From Castanea sativa (Eukaryota > Streptophyta > Magnoliopsida > Fagales > Fagaceae): a stretch of DNA of 64,000 nucleotides. Below the pieces are notes generated by a model that saw nothing but the letters and a program-made list of their open reading frames with translations, was not told the origin of the DNA and did no database searches. Position numbers and translations under genes: made by a program. Positions 49,493 to 61,834 of this stretch are shown piece after piece (the stretch's first letter is position 1; each line of letters begins with the position of its first letter). The stretch covers positions 29,288,001 to 29,352,000 of the forward strand of contig NC_134021.1 of assembly GCF_040712315.1 (NCBI RefSeq), read 5' to 3'.

Positions 49493-52296
49493 TAACTCAA
49501 ACGGTTCTTTCAGGCATTTAAGAAGGCTTGGGAGGTAGCTTGTTCAACCCAAGGAGCTGTTCTCGTGGTGCCTCAGAAAACCTATCGTCTTAAGCCAATT
49601 AGATTCTTAGGTCCTTGTAAATCTGATCTTAAAGTGCAGGTAAATTAAATATAGTAGAGAAAGATGGTCTCCTATATATTTTTCAAAAGTCCATGCAATT
49701 TATATCAAATAATAAAATTTATATTTATATATTTTTTAAATGATCAGATTTCTGGAACCTTGGAAGCATCTAATGTTCGATCGGACTACAGCCAAGATGG
49801 TAGACACTGGCTACTCTTTGATAGTGTTCAAAATTTAATAGTTGAAGGTGGTGGAACCATCAATGGCAACGGGAAGATATGGTGGCAAAACTCTTGCAAA
49901 GTCAATAAAGCTCTGGTAAGCCAATATTATAGGAACCATTTATTTGAGGTGTTGTTTTAACTAATCTAGCTCATACTTGCTTAATCAGAAGTGCTAACTA
50001 TTCTTATTTCATTGACTAACAGCCTTGCACGGTCGCACCAACGGTATGTTTGTCTTCTTTTACATTTTAAGAAAATGCTATTTATATGTCTTATAATATG
50101 CACATGCATCGCTTGTACACAACTCTAAATTAACAAAAAATATATATATTACTAATCTCTCAATTTTTGTTGAAACGAAGGAGACCATTCGACAAAAAGA
50201 TTTGATTTTTAACCAATCTAAAGATATAAATAATATCACATATAACAGAAGATAGTTGATAGATATACAATTAGTGCTATCCTTATATGTAATATTTTTC
50301 TGTAGACAATTATGTTATGTTGAATTATTGAGTGTCCATTTTGTGTGAAATTGTTGCACTAGTTCTTTGTTAGTGGCAAAAAGAAAAGAATGATGTTAAT
50401 ATATAGTGTTTTTACTTTTATATAATTCACATGACTATGATGTCATTTTAACTTGAAATGGCCTCATTATTTGTGTCAAGATAGATTAACTCATTTTATA
50501 CGAACCTGTTTAACCTATATAAATAAATGTAATTTTTTTTAACATGATGATATGAATACAACTAATAAAAGAATATTTCCTCTATAAAAAAAACGTTTCC
50601 TCGATTTTATTATATGGAAACTATGTATCTTGGCAGGCTCTAACCTTCTTCGAGTGTAAGTATTTGACCGTGAATAATTTGAAGATCCGAGATGCGCAAC
50701 AAATTCACACCTCTTTCGAAAAATGCATGAATATTCAAGTTTCTTTGTTGACTATAACTGCTCCAGAGGATAGCCCCAACACTGATGGAATTCATGTCGC
50801 TGACACTCAAGACATCCAAATTTCAAGCTGTAATATAGGAACAGGTACACCAAAGGTCTCCTTCTTCTTCTTCTTTTTTTTTTTTCTTTTTTTTTTTAAT
50901 TTTTTTTTGGGTAAGTGAAATATTGTATAAGGGGAACCTAAACTATATAAAAGCACAGAAGCAAACTCCACAAAAAATAAAAAAAGTCATGGTAACTCTT
51001 GAGTTGGAGAGTCCACGACATAAGGAAAAGTCTCTGCTCTCAACACCAACTCGAAGTACAAAATGAGCAAGATGCTATATAAACCCAAAAATTTCATCTG
51101 AAATACCCCATGGTTCTTGGATTGGCTAGAAACCATGGAGGGTACTAATTCTAGTTCTTAAACAAAATATTATTTCACTGATTCTCTTTTCCAAATAACT
51201 TATAGCTAGAAGAGATTTTCGTTTAAAGCATTGAAGTATCTTAATGGATTATTGTCTCCTAACTTTTATTGACCCAAAAAAATTCATTTTCACGAAGACG
51301 TGTCATATATATTCCTTAAAGAAAGGACATAAGAAGTAACTAAAATTACTGAAATACTTGTGTAACCACTAACTAGTTACTGTTCCTAATTTGTTTTTCG
51401 ATGTCCTGAAGGTGATGATTGTATTTCAATTGCAAGTGGGTCCCAGAACGTGCAAGCCAGAGACATAACCTGTGGACCGGGTCATGGAATTAGGTCTCAA
51501 AATTTGAACCATAACCAGTTGCTCCAGACTCACCAATTTCAATTAATATATATACATTCCAACTGTTATTTTTGTTTTATGTCAATATTAATACTTGTCC
51601 TTTTTTGCATGGTGAGCTTAGTATTGGAAGCTTAGGATCTGGAAATTCGGAATCTTATGTTTCTGGTGTAACCATTAATGGAGCTAAGTTGTATGGAACC
51701 ACAAATGGTGTTAGAATTAAGACATGGAAGGTAATTGATACTAGTGTTTCAATCATATGAAATTGGATTACCCATACCCCATACAGACACAAACAATGTA
51801 TGGTAATGCATGGACAATTGAATCATGCTACCAACACTAAGTCCATCTTTTGTAACAATTCAGGGAGGGTCAGGAAGTGCAAGCAACATCAAATTTCAGA
51901 ATGTTGAAATGCATAATGTTGCCAATCCTATAATAATAGACCAAAATTACTGTGACCAAGACAAACCATGCAGCGATCAGGTAAATAACTTAGTTCCATA
52001 AGCCATACAATGATACAAAAGTAAGTATTGAACTCTCTGATTGACAAATTATCTTGTTGGTTTAAAATGTATTACAGAAATCTGCAGTTCAGGTGAAAAA
52101 TGTGCTTTACCAAAACATTTATGGGACTAGCGCTTCTGATGTTGCCATTGAATTCAACTGCAGCAATAGCTTTCCATGTCAGAAGATTTTGTTGCAAAGC
52201 ATTAACTTGGAAGCTGAAAAAGGGAAAAAAACCGAAGCTTTATGCAACAATGTGAAATCGACTGACACAGGAATTGTTTCCCCGCACTGCCCATGA
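48418..52296 (+). CDS. Polygalacturonase, GH28, secreted
   Basis: Nine exons in phase give 434 residues: 48418-48672, 49514-49639, 49748-49915, 50023-50043, 50637-50844, 51412-51493, 51622-51730, 51864-51980, 52078-52296. It hydrolyses alpha-1,4-galacturonan (pectin) in the cell wall. An N-terminal hydrophobic signal (LLPFFVFMLSFISC) precedes a propeptide-like stretch, and the beta-helix starts at VNDYGAKGDGTDDT. All four family motifs are intact: SPNTDG (N238, D240), GDDC (D261, D262), GPGHG (H284) and RIK (R318, K320). Exon 4 is only 21 bp. The donor after exon 6 is an ordinary GT but weak (AG|GTCTCA). Endo or exo activity cannot be told from sequence; it resembles plant endo-PGs of organ separation and pollen groups. 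Confidence 0.93.
49418..49489. repeat. (A)n(TA)n microsatellite in polygalacturonase intron 1
   Basis: An A run and then about 30 TA dinucleotides, ending about 25 bp before the exon 2 acceptor. Confidence 0.95.
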
Positions 52297-52319
52297 GAGG
52301 GGAACTTTACATTGACTTT

Positions 52320-53750
52320 GTAGTTATAAATACTCACGAACAATACCATACATACAAAAATGTCAATCATGGTGTGGGAATAATAAGAATTGACTAGCAC
52401 TAGGATTTGTTGTTTACTTGTTTAAATGACTAACAATAAGATTAGTTCACCATACGGTATAAATGTATAATGTTGATTGTTTATTGTTAAAGGTTCGTGA
52501 TGATATTGTTGTATAATGTGATCAGCTCTCATTATTCACATTAATTTAAGAACATTCATATATGTGTTCTCTATGGATTTCTGCAATGTTGAATTCAGGG
52601 TGCCTAACAAAGTTCTTAGGAAAATGCAAATCTAAGGTGGGAAGAAAAGAAAGATTTTAAAAATTGAACTCTATAGAACAATGTATGAAAGGCTCATATG
52701 AAAGGCGAACGGAATAAGGGATATGAGAATTTAAAGAAAGATTTTATAAACAAGGTGCAGGGGATTGAAATTCTTCAAGTTCTTGGGTGTAATTTTATTA
52801 TGGAGTTTTTAAAATCCTCACGTTTATAGTTAAATGATGTCATCTGATCAAAAAAATTTTAGAAGAACGTGATCAGCATTTAAGCAAATGTCGACAAGTA
52901 TTTATTTTTCCATCCAAAAAAGAAATAAGATATTGAAAAAAACGATACCTTTCATCTAATTAGATTCAATTCTTTATTTCTATGTAGCCTTATTAGATTC
53001 AATTAAATAATAAACAAAGATTCAATTAAATAATAAACAAAGATACCTTTATTGTGTGTTTCATTCGAAAGAGTGAATCAATTTAGGAGATCAAGGGTTT
53101 GTTTGGTAAATACCTTTTCCACTTTTCTGGTTTTAAATTAAAGAACTTGATTGGCAAATTGGGGGGGGGGGGGGGGTATATATATATTTTCAAAATCTTA
53201 AATTTAAAAGGAAACTAAAAACAGAGTGTTTTCGACTCCTTGTTCTTAAAGAAAACTTTGAAAACACAAAGAGCTCTGGAAGCAAGTGCACACACAATGA
53301 AAATTTTCACTGTGCACTTAAATCATGCCAATCTTCACGTGGCCCACCCATCTCTCTCTAGCCTTGCTGGCTGTGGGATTTTGTTTGTTTGGGTTGCCAT
53401 GATGGGTCGCTTTACTTTTAATTTGTTTCATAAATTATGCTCAGAATTTTTATATGAATTCCTTGAGTGAATTTTTTCATTTTCTTCCAGTTTTTATGAA
53501 TTCCTAATGATACTTTTTTTTTTTTGAGGAATTTGATTTCAGCAATGTCGAGTGGGGGGGGGGGGGGGGTTGGGTTATTGAGGATGAAACTTATGTTACC
53601 GTAAATTTGTTTTAAAAATGAAACCAACCGATGCAATTTGGCTAAAAGAATAATAAATTTAAATAAAAATCACCTCAACCTAACCAGTTGAGTGAACGAA
53701 ATCCAATCATACATTACAGTACCCCCCAAAAGATTGAAGAAAATAAGACA
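52320..53750. other. Intergenic between convergent genes
   Basis: Shared 3' region of the polygalacturonase (+) and KNOLLE (-) genes. It has two G runs (about 53161-53176 and 53554-53569), an (AT)n tract and no open frame of a known family. Confidence 0.55.
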
Positions 53751-53753
53751 ATT

Positions 53754-54686
53754 TCAAGAATTGGCAAAACTAGTGACTATGGGGATGACCACAACAAGAA
53801 TGATCACAAGTAGAAGTATCACTGCCACACACATCCACTTCCTGCTGTTTCTCTTGTACTTGTTTGCAGTCTGGAGCTCTTTGGTGGCATCCTTGACATA
53901 GTGAGAAGCATTCAATACATGCTGCTCAATGTTGTCCATTTGCTCTCCTTGTGCCTCCACCATTACAGCCATATCAAGAAACACTTGATGCAGCTCAAGC
54001 AGACTCTTCTCGATCTCCTTCGCGGCATCGTGCCTGTCCTGTATCTCCACCACCGTCTCTAGCACTTTTCCCCTTCCGTGCTCTTGTACTGCCCGTCCTA
54101 GAAACTCCTCGCCGCCATTGGAGATTATCTTATCTATGACCTCCTCATCAGGGTTCTCTCCCGTTACTGTGAAGTAGCGTCTACCCACGGTTTCCTTGTA
54201 CTCTGTCATCATTCTCTGCCTCAGCCCCTGGAAGTCCATCATAAGCTCTTTGAGCTTCTTTCGCAGCCCATTAGTGACAGCAATCCTTGTCCTATAAATT
54301 GGGGTGCCTTCTTTTTGGCCAGAGAGCCTCTTATTTGCCGCGTTGGCACGGTCCATTTGTTCCAGCTGAGACCGAATAGTCCTTGCCTTTTTGAGCACGG
54401 TGAGAATGTTGTCATTGATCTTGCTTCGCAAGGATTTCAAGGCCTCGGGCTTGTGGAGGGACTTGAATTCCTCGTTGGCTTGCTGTAGGCTGCCCAGAAT
54501 GTCACGAAGCTCCGACATCTCCATCTTCACCTTCTCAGCCTCTTCCAGAAAGAGACCAAGGTCACTCTCCATGTGGGCTTTGGAAGATGCCATTTCTAAA
54601 TCTCCAGCCTCCAGATCCGCATCTTTCATGGCAGCTTTCTTTAAATCCACATAGTTGGTGAACGATTTGGTCATGAGGTCATTCAT
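53754..54686 (-). CDS. KN: Cytokinesis syntaxin KNOLLE (SYP111), Qa-SNARE
   Basis: A single coding exon of 310 residues, the same length as Arabidopsis KNOLLE and starting with the same MNDLMTKSF. It has an N-terminal helical (Habc) region at about 38-165. A linker with RRYFTVTGENPDEE leads into the SNARE helix (about 207-270, VVEIQDRHDAAKEIEKSLLE) with zero-layer Gln Q246. A C-terminal membrane anchor (about 284-306, rich in Ile, Val and Leu) follows a basic RNSRKW. KNOLLE mediates fusion of Golgi-derived vesicles at the growing cell plate in dividing cells. Upstream are a probable leader intron and MSA motifs, consistent with G2/M expression. Intact. Confidence 0.95.
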   Translation of the reverse strand: MNDLMTKSFTNYVDLKKAAMKDADLEAGDLEMASSKAHMESDLGLFLEEAEKVKMEMSELRDILGSLQQANEEFKSLHKPEALKSLRSKINDNILTVLKKARTIRSQLEQMDRANAANKRLSGQKEGTPIYRTRIAVTNGLRKKLKELMMDFQGLRQRMMTEYKETVGRRYFTVTGENPDEEVIDKIISNGGEEFLGRAVQEHGRGKVLETVVEIQDRHDAAKEIEKSLLELHQVFLDMAVMVEAQGEQMDNIEQHVLNASHYVKDATKELQTANKYKRNSRKWMCVAVILLLVIILVVVIPIVTSFANS

Positions 54687-54730
54687 CTTTTGTTATCTTT
54701 GAATTCCTGAATTGGGAATTAATTAAGAAC

Positions 54731-54943
54731 CTACATAAAATCAGGAACAAAATTTGATTTTTGATTAGCTTTGTTTCCTAAATCTCTTGCCATATAGACT
54801 ACCAACTAAAAACTTTCCCTCAATAATATATTAAATTGTTCGAGAAACACCTTCAACTGTAATCTAGACTGACATAAAAAATTAGCTTCTTTCCCCTTTT
54901 AGAAATGAATGTAGAAAATTAAGATGAGGGAATTAATGCATAC
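54731..54943 (-). other. Probable 5' leader intron of the KNOLLE gene
   Basis: On the minus strand a donor GAGAAAG|GTATGC (54943) and acceptor TTTATGTAG|GTTC (54731) enclose 213 bp. The ATG follows about 45 bases on. Inferred from motifs. Confidence 0.5.
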
Positions 54944-55106
54944 CTTTCTCGAGTATTGCTCCCCTTGCTCTTAAGGATAGGAGGATATAGCTCTTAGCTT
55001 CACTTCGCAGTTGGAGCTTTGAGAGAGGTATTGGCAACAAATTAGTGAGATGCTTTTCAGTCCAAATGCAAACTCAGCCAGTGGCTTGTTTTATCCCACT
55101 GCTATC

Positions 55107-55167
55107 GGTTAACGGCTATATATTTTTAAAACTACATCCAAGGTAGCCGTTGCAGTTCCAACGGCTA
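55107..55167 (-). promoter_or_regulatory. Cluster of mitosis-specific activator (MSA) motifs
   Basis: TCCAACGGCTA at 55157-55167 is an exact match to the MSA consensus YCYAACGGYYA. GTTAACGGCTA (55108-55118) and TGCAACGGCTA on the other strand (55144-55154) keep the AACGG core with one or two mismatches. MSA sites bind three-repeat MYB factors and drive G2/M genes, KNOLLE among them. The cluster lies about 420-480 bp upstream of the ATG. Confidence 0.75.
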
Positions 55168-55169
55168 TT

Positions 55170-55421
55170 TTTCAAATACACGCGTTATTATTATTATTAT
55201 TATTTTCCTTTTGTCTTGTCGTGAATACTCGTTTGATAAGTGATAACTTTCATTGAGTACAGTCGAAAATTGACATGTGCTCGCTATTAGATTACAACCT
55301 GTTAATTTATTCAGCTGGAATTAGGAACGCTCAAAAATCCCGACTCCCCACGACCCAAAAAAAAAAAAAAAACACGTATCAAAAAAAAAAGAAGCACATT
55401 CCAATTTACGTTATTTTATTT

Positions 55422-55462
<41 letters not shown>

Positions 55463-56970
55463 TTCCTTATTGCCCTTCACATTTTCAGATTTTCTTAATC
55501 GTAAAAATATATATTGTTCCTTCCTTAAAAAAATATATATTTAAAAATTAAAGTTGAAAGAAAATTCAATTACATTTTAAATTTAAGGCCTAATTTTGTG
55601 ACATGTGTCTTATCTAATTTTTAAAATTCTTGTACTTACATTAATACCCAATAATACAGAAGCTAAGAAGGCCATAATAATGATGGCATGATGCTCATTC
55701 ACCAAAGCAAGAACACCTCACTTGCAAATAATGAATAGTCTAATATTAATTAATCATAAAAAATTTTAAAAAAAAAACAAATCATTAATCTAATGTATAC
55801 CATCTATAATAATGGAAGCTTAATTTGTTTTTGGCAAAGCTTGCATCCTATGATGTTAAGTAGAATAGATTGTAACATCCCCAACTCACCATCCGTTGCA
55901 ATAAAGGCATATCAGGTCAATTATGTCCCTATTTTTTATTCTTCTCTCTTTAATTCATATTACTTATTTTGTAAACTATATTTCTTTTTAATTTTCTATT
56001 TATCTTATGAATTAAACTAAAGCTGATTAATAATTAATATATCTTAAATTTGTTATAAAGCTCTTATTTCTTAGAAGAAGAAGAAAAAAAAAAAGAAATG
56101 GGGTGTGGAAATATTTGAATTTATATCCGGGTGAATGATGACATATTTTTAATTTTGAGAAAATTAATGGACTAATTCTGTGAGATTTTTGACTTTATCA
56201 AGCATCGGTAACAAACTTAGTGGATAATAATTAGTCACCAATTATCCCTAGACATCAATTGTTGGAGGCAGTTTTTCTGGTATGGATAAACTGTAAGATC
56301 GCTTAGACTTGAGCATTTGTTTGTCAATGGTTGCATTTGTTATGGTTTTTGAATTTTTTTGTTCTTCTGCAATTGTTAGACTTAATGTGGTATACAAACC
56401 ATGGAGAAGGGTTAATGGATGCTTTTATTTTATTTTATACAAAATAGAATTTCTACTCTAGCCTAATCTAAATGTATATGTATGTGAAACTCCTACTTAG
56501 AAACTTGAACCCTAGCGCTTGGCCCCCACACCCCACAAATATTTATACTTGTGAAGTGACCACTGCATCAAGGGTGCGCGGTGGCAAAGGTTAATACTTT
56601 TCAATCTTAAAGGAATGAGGTTAATTCTTTATTCCTTATTTAGCATGTAGCTTGTGTTCATTAGCTTATATTTTGTTATCTATCACAGGCATCTATATAT
56701 TTATTTTGTAGTTTTATTTTTTATGTTTGAGAATTGAGACTACTTATACTCCTACTTCTAATGCTTTCTTTCATCATTGGGAATCATCATTGTGATTCAC
56801 AGGCAAGGAATCTCATAGGGCATTTTACCTCCATCTCTAAAGCCTCCTCCGTAAGTTGGATCCTTCTCTATTTCTCTTCCCTCTATAAATTGGGGATAGA
56901 CCTACTACTTATTTATGCTCCGTTTGCCTTGAAGTAAAATATTTCAAGAAAATATTTTACACATTTTTAT
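55170..56970. other. Intergenic, AT-rich
   Basis: Contains (ATT)n near 55188-55204, (AT)n near 55424-55456 and a CT/A-rich tract. Around 56755-56860 there is a short frame with a hydrophobic start and a GTAAGT donor that could be a first-exon remnant, but no family is recognisable. Confidence 0.45.
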
Positions 56971-56973
56971 CAT

Positions 56974-57141
56974 TGTTAGAAATACTGAATAAGTGTATTG
57001 TAGTTCACATGAAAGAAAATGCATGAGTACCTTTATATAGAAGGTATATGATTACAGTTTAAGTAAGAGTGTAGTACAAGAATGTGTGCTATACAAGTAA
57101 TCTAGTTGGGCCTAAAGCCCACAACACTGTACACATTAACA
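56974..57141 (-). repeat. Outer copia LTR, left (3') copy
   Basis: 168 bp, preceded on the minus strand by the PPT CTTTGAGGGGGGT (57142-57154). It matches 61835-62002 except for scattered substitutions (for example ACTGTACACATTAACA against ACTATACACGTTAACA). Confidence 0.9.
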
Positions 57142-57154
57142 ACCCCCCTCAAAG

Positions 57155-60100
57155 TCAAGGTGGATGTGAGACCAACTTGAGGTTGTTAATGAAAGTACGA
57201 AGGCGTCCCTTAGGATGTGACTTGGTGAAGATATCTACAAGTTGATCTTTAGAGGAGACTGAAATCAGCTTGAGAGCACCATGGACAAGATGATAACAGA
57301 TAAAATGACAATTGATCTCGATGTGTTTAGTCCATTCATGGAAGGCATCATTGTAAACAATATGAATGACACTCTGGTTGTCACAATAAAGAGGAGTAGC
57401 AGAGGATGTAGACACATCAAAGTCTTTGAGAAGCCATCATAGCCAAAGGAGTTTAGATGTGGTATCAGCAAGGGCACGATATTCTATTTCAGTATTGGAG
57501 CGGGCCACGTGAGTTTTTTTGTGCTACGCCAAGAAATCAGAGAAGAACCAAGAAGAAAGCAATAGCTCGTGGTGGACCTGCGATTAGTGGGATCTCCTGC
57601 CCAATTTGCATCAGAAAATACACGGAGAATAAGAGGAGATTGAGCAGAGTAGAAAAGACCATGGAAGAGAGTGCCCTTTAAGTATCGAAGAATGTGCAGA
57701 ACAACAGTATAGTGAGTCGATCGTGGAGCAGACAGATACTGGCTCACCTGGTGAACAGCATAGGAAATGTCTGAACGAGTGACAGTGAGATAAACTAAGC
57801 TACCAACCAAGCGTCTGTAAAGAGAGGGATTAGACAATGGTTTCCCCCCTAAGGGAGTCAGATGTGCATTAAGCTCAACTGGAGTGTCAACAGTCTTGCT
57901 ATCAGTGAGTCCAGCTTGAGACAAGAGTTTAGAGGCATATTTGGCTTGAGTAATATAAAGTCCATCTATAGAATGAGTGATTTCGAGACCCAAGAAGTAG
58001 CTGAGATATCTAAGATCTTTCATCTCAAACTACTGACAAAGAAAATCCTTGAGTTTTTGAATGTCACTGAGATCATCACCAGTTATGATCATACCATCCA
58101 CATACAGGAGAAGTAAAATAGTGCTTTTGTCAATGCGATGAAGAAATAAGGCAGAACCATAATGACTGGTCATGTAACCCAAGTGAGAGATGGTAGAACT
58201 GAATTTGGCAAACCAAGCTCGTGGAGCTTGTTTAAGGCCATAAAGTGCACGTCAAAGATGACAAACCTTGTTTGATTTAACAGAGAGACCCAGATGAGGT
58301 TGCATATAAACTTCTTCACTTAAATCTCCATTAAGGAATGCATTTTTGACATCCATCTGAAAAATGTCTCATTTACTAGCAACAGCTAAGAGTGTATGAA
58401 TAGATGAGATACGAGCAACCGGAGCAAATGTCTCTTTATAATCAATTCCATACTCCTGTGTAAAACCTTTTGCAACAAGACGAAACTTTGTAGTGCTCAA
58501 TGGACCCATCAGAGCGAGTCTTAATCTTGTAGATCTACTTACAACCAATCATAGATTTCCTAGGGGGAGTGTCACCAAATCCCAAGAATGGTTTTTAGAT
58601 AATGCATCAAATTTCTCTTTCATTGCAATCTACCATAAATGGTCAGTGGAAGCCTCACGATAGGTGTGAGGCTCGTGCATTGTAGCAAGGGTAATGTAAC
58701 AATGATAATCAAATAAATGTGCAGGAATAGATCTTACCCAAGTTGAGTGACAAGGTGGAATGTCTTGTACAAAATCTTCAAGCGGAGTAAGAGCAGGGGA
58801 CCCAAGCTCAGGGTTGGGGTTGGGTAGCTCATCTTCGACCTGTTCATCTTCCACCTGTTCATTAAAGGGTGAATTAGGAAAGGGATTAATGATATCTAGT
58901 AGTTGGACAAAGAAGTCTATAGGAGAATCAGGAGCAACTGCAAGAGGATCAGGAGCAACTACAAAAGGAATATGTGCCTCATCTGGAAAAAGATCTAAGA
59001 CAAATGAGGAAGATAGGGAGACACGGAAGTGAGAGAGCTTGACAAAGAGGCAATGTTCCCAAAAGACAACATTGCGGGAGATACAAAAACAATGAGAAAC
59101 AGGATCATAACACCGATACCCCTTTTGAGTTTCGTCGTAGCCAAGAAAACAACAAAGCCTTGACCAAGGCTCAAGTTTGTTATGCTCATGTGGCTAAAGA
59201 AGAATGAAACAAGCAGAACTGAAGGAGCGAAGGTGATGATAATCTGGAGATGACCCAAAAAAGCACTCATATGGAGTTTGATTTTGGATAATAGGACTGG
59301 GAATGCAATTAATAGCATGAACAATATGAAGTGAAGTTTCGCCCCAAAAAGGAGCAGAAACTTTGGAAGAGAGAATGAGAGTATGAACAGTGCCGAGAGT
59401 ATGAACAGTGCCAAAAATATGACGAAGTTTTCGCTCGAGTCTACCATTTTGCTAAGAGGTACTTGGACAAGTTAGTTGATGAACAGTGCTATAGGAATGC
59501 AAAATAGCTTGGAAAGCATATTGAGTGTATTCAAGAGCATTATCAGATCGAAAAATCTTGATAAGATTGGAAAACTAAGTTTCAACCATTTTTTTCAAAA
59601 TCACAATATACTTGCAATAATTCAGAACGATATTTCATATTAAAAATCTAGTTATAGCGAGAGTTATCATCAACAAAGACAACAAAATATCTAGATCAAC
59701 CAATACTAGAGATAAAGGAAGGCCCCCAAACATCAGAGTGAATAAGGTCAAAGATATCAATGGATATTGATTCACTAGTATTGAAAGGCGAAGTTGGTTG
59801 TTTTCCTAACTGACATGAAACACAATCAAAATTTCCTATAAACACTGAACATAACAAACCTCTAGAAGCCAATTGTTGTACCCGAGAGGAGATGCGTGAC
59901 CAAGTCAAGCATGCTAAAGTGCAAGAGAAGGAATAGAAGAAACTGCAACAGCGGCAGCAACAGAAACAGGAGCAACAAGTGGAAGACAAAGGTTGTCCAC
60001 GAGAAACATACGCCTAACTCTGGGACCGGTCCTAAGCTCCTGTCTTGTCCTCGGATCCTGCACAATACGCCTAGAATAATTAAAGATAATGTGATAACCC

Positions 60101-60600
60101 AACTCAGCTAGTTGTCTTACATAAAATAAATTGTAAGAAACGTCAGGAACATTAAAGACCCCAGGAACTGAGAGGTTGGAGGTCGAAACGGAACCTATAT
60201 TATGACCAGACATTATGAAATCATTTGCTGTGCGAATATGAAGAGGAAGGAGACATACCAGATAAAGCTAAGAGAGGAGGAATAAGATGCATTACCAACC
60301 ATACAAATGACATTAGCGATAATGTTTTTAAGGTAATCTGCAAAAATGGTGAAAGTGCGTCTTGAAGACTTAGACTGTGCAGAGACAGGAGCCATTGGTT
60401 GGGTACTTTCAGTGTTAGCAACAGTAGCAGCAGGAATTGAAACAGCTGATTTGTTGTGATGATAGCAAGTCTCAATATTATGGTAAAAATGTTTGCAAAA
60501 ATGGCAAAAACGTTTGCTAGATTGTTGGCGACGATTATTGCAACCAAAAGAAGGCTTGTCCTTATTCTTCATTTAGAAGCAAAAAATGTAAAAATAAAAT
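57155..60600 (-). pseudogene. Copia gag-pol remnants
   Basis: In minus-strand order: a CCHC knuckle (CHFCKHFYHNIETC; 60572-60213); a protease/pre-integrase stretch (NVPDVSYNLFYVRQLAE, about 60150); integrase (CVSCQLGKQ and FDLIHSDVWGP; 59989-59696); RT with the catalytic motif changed to YVDG (58093-58104) and a TAG shortly after (58030-58032); RT/RNase H (58023-57484, FSDANWAGDPTNRRST); and the RNase H end (57415-57155, LYCDNQSVIHI and KHIEI). Frames change between pieces. Non-functional. Confidence 0.88.
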
Positions 60601-60699
60601 CTACATGAAAAACTGGGTAAAGAGCACCTAGACTGCAAAAAGTCAACCTTGGGAAGAAGCCAACGGTCAACCCTACATAAGTTAAAGTCAAAGTCAACG

Positions 60700-60830
60700 C
60701 TTGACGTCAGCAATGATGCGAGCAAATGACGTTAGCAATGATGCGAGCTGATGATGTCAGGAGATAATGCAACTAGGGCTGGCATGGCAGAATGACATCA
60801 GCAATGATGTTAACAGGTGTGTGAAAGCTC
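60700..60830. repeat. Short direct repeats in the copia 5' region
   Basis: Four diverged copies of a word like GACGTCAGCAATGATGCGAGC (near 60702, 60728, 60750 and 60793) in the part between gag and the inner PBS. Confidence 0.6.
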
Positions 60831-61208
60831 CTGAGGCGAGTGACAGTGCGTGAGGGCGCGTGTAGTCATAGGGCGGCGAGTGAAGCGCGTGGCAGAACTC
60901 ACCGAAATTGTTGCTGGTGCGAGAGGGAGCATGGAACATCTGATGGTGACTGGTTCGGCTTGGTTGAGTAGATCGTTTGACGACCTACATGCTTATATAA
61001 TTTGTCTTAGTCAGAGGTCAAAAACGACAGATCGGACGAAGGAAGTGGTCTTGGCAGCGAAGATTGAGCTTCAGCAGCGAAGATTCAATCTTGAGACCTC
61101 TGACGACGGCGGGCAGTCAGAAGAGGCTTACTGATCAGAGAAGTTAAGGCAGCGAAAATTATCGACAAAGACAAGACTGCAGAACACAAAAAAAAAAAGT
61201 TAGAGCAA

Positions 61209-61222
61209 TGGCTTTGATACCA
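61209..61222 (-). other. PBS beside the inner LTR
   Basis: On the minus strand TGGTATCAAAGCCA directly follows the inner LTR. It is an initiator-Met-type PBS with one change from TGGTATCAGAGCC. Confidence 0.8.
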
Positions 61223-61544
61223 TGTTAAATATTTACTATGATATATTCCATTTTGAATATGCTTAAATATATGCGGAAGAGAGAAGCATAAAATAGGAAC
61301 TCAAGAACACAAGGCTTACGTAGTTCAGCCTTGCGGCCTATATCCACGGAGGAAACCTTTAAGGACTACATCTTTATTATATAAGAATGTAATACAAAAC
61401 ATTTGTTATAATAAATCATAACATGTGTATATATAGTAGACTAAACCCTAAACTAATAGATTCTAGTACAAGTAGGAGACTTGGCTTGCACACAAAGTAG
61501 AATTAGGCTTGGGCTTCTGCTAATGGGCTAATATATCTCTAACA
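61223..61544 (-). repeat. Inner LTR of a different copia-type element
   Basis: A 322-bp block with plus-strand ends TGTTAAATATTT and CTCTAACA, unlike the outer LTR. On the minus strand it is preceded by the purine tract AAGTTTGAGAGGGGG (61545-61560) and followed by a PBS. It therefore looks like the middle LTR of a tandem or chimeric structure, not a simple solo LTR. Confidence 0.8.
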
Positions 61545-61834
61545 CCCCCTCTCAAACTTAAGATGAAAACTTGATGAAATCTTGAGATTTGATTAGGTTG
61601 AAAAGATCCCTTGAATGACGTTTGGCTTTGTGACAATGGTTTGAGGAAGACAATGGTCTTGCAGTATTTTTGTGACTTCTAATGGTGGCATGACTATACC
61701 GAAGAGTTTTGATGGCAGCAGTGGGAAGCCAAAGAAGATGAACGCAGCAAAGAAACACCGAGAAAGACAAAGATTGCTTTTAATACACCGTAAGGACAAA
61801 AAACCATGGCCACAAGAAGGTGGCTCTGATACCA
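61545..61834 (-). other. 290-bp interior between two unlike LTRs
   Basis: It carries PBS TGGTATCAGAGCCACC (61819-61834) at one end and a PPT at the other, with no gene between. In layout it resembles the interior of a miniature (TRIM-like) retrotransposon, but its two LTRs are not related. Confidence 0.6.

Noticed and set aside
56734..56937. Hydrophobic leader-like frame followed by a GTAAGT donor
   Set aside because: It could be a signal-peptide first exon, but no later exon or family is visible and the best ATG is internal (56761).
60213..60547. Alternative-frame hydrophobic ORF on the minus strand of the copia gag
   Set aside because: Shadow of the frame with the CCHC zinc knuckle.
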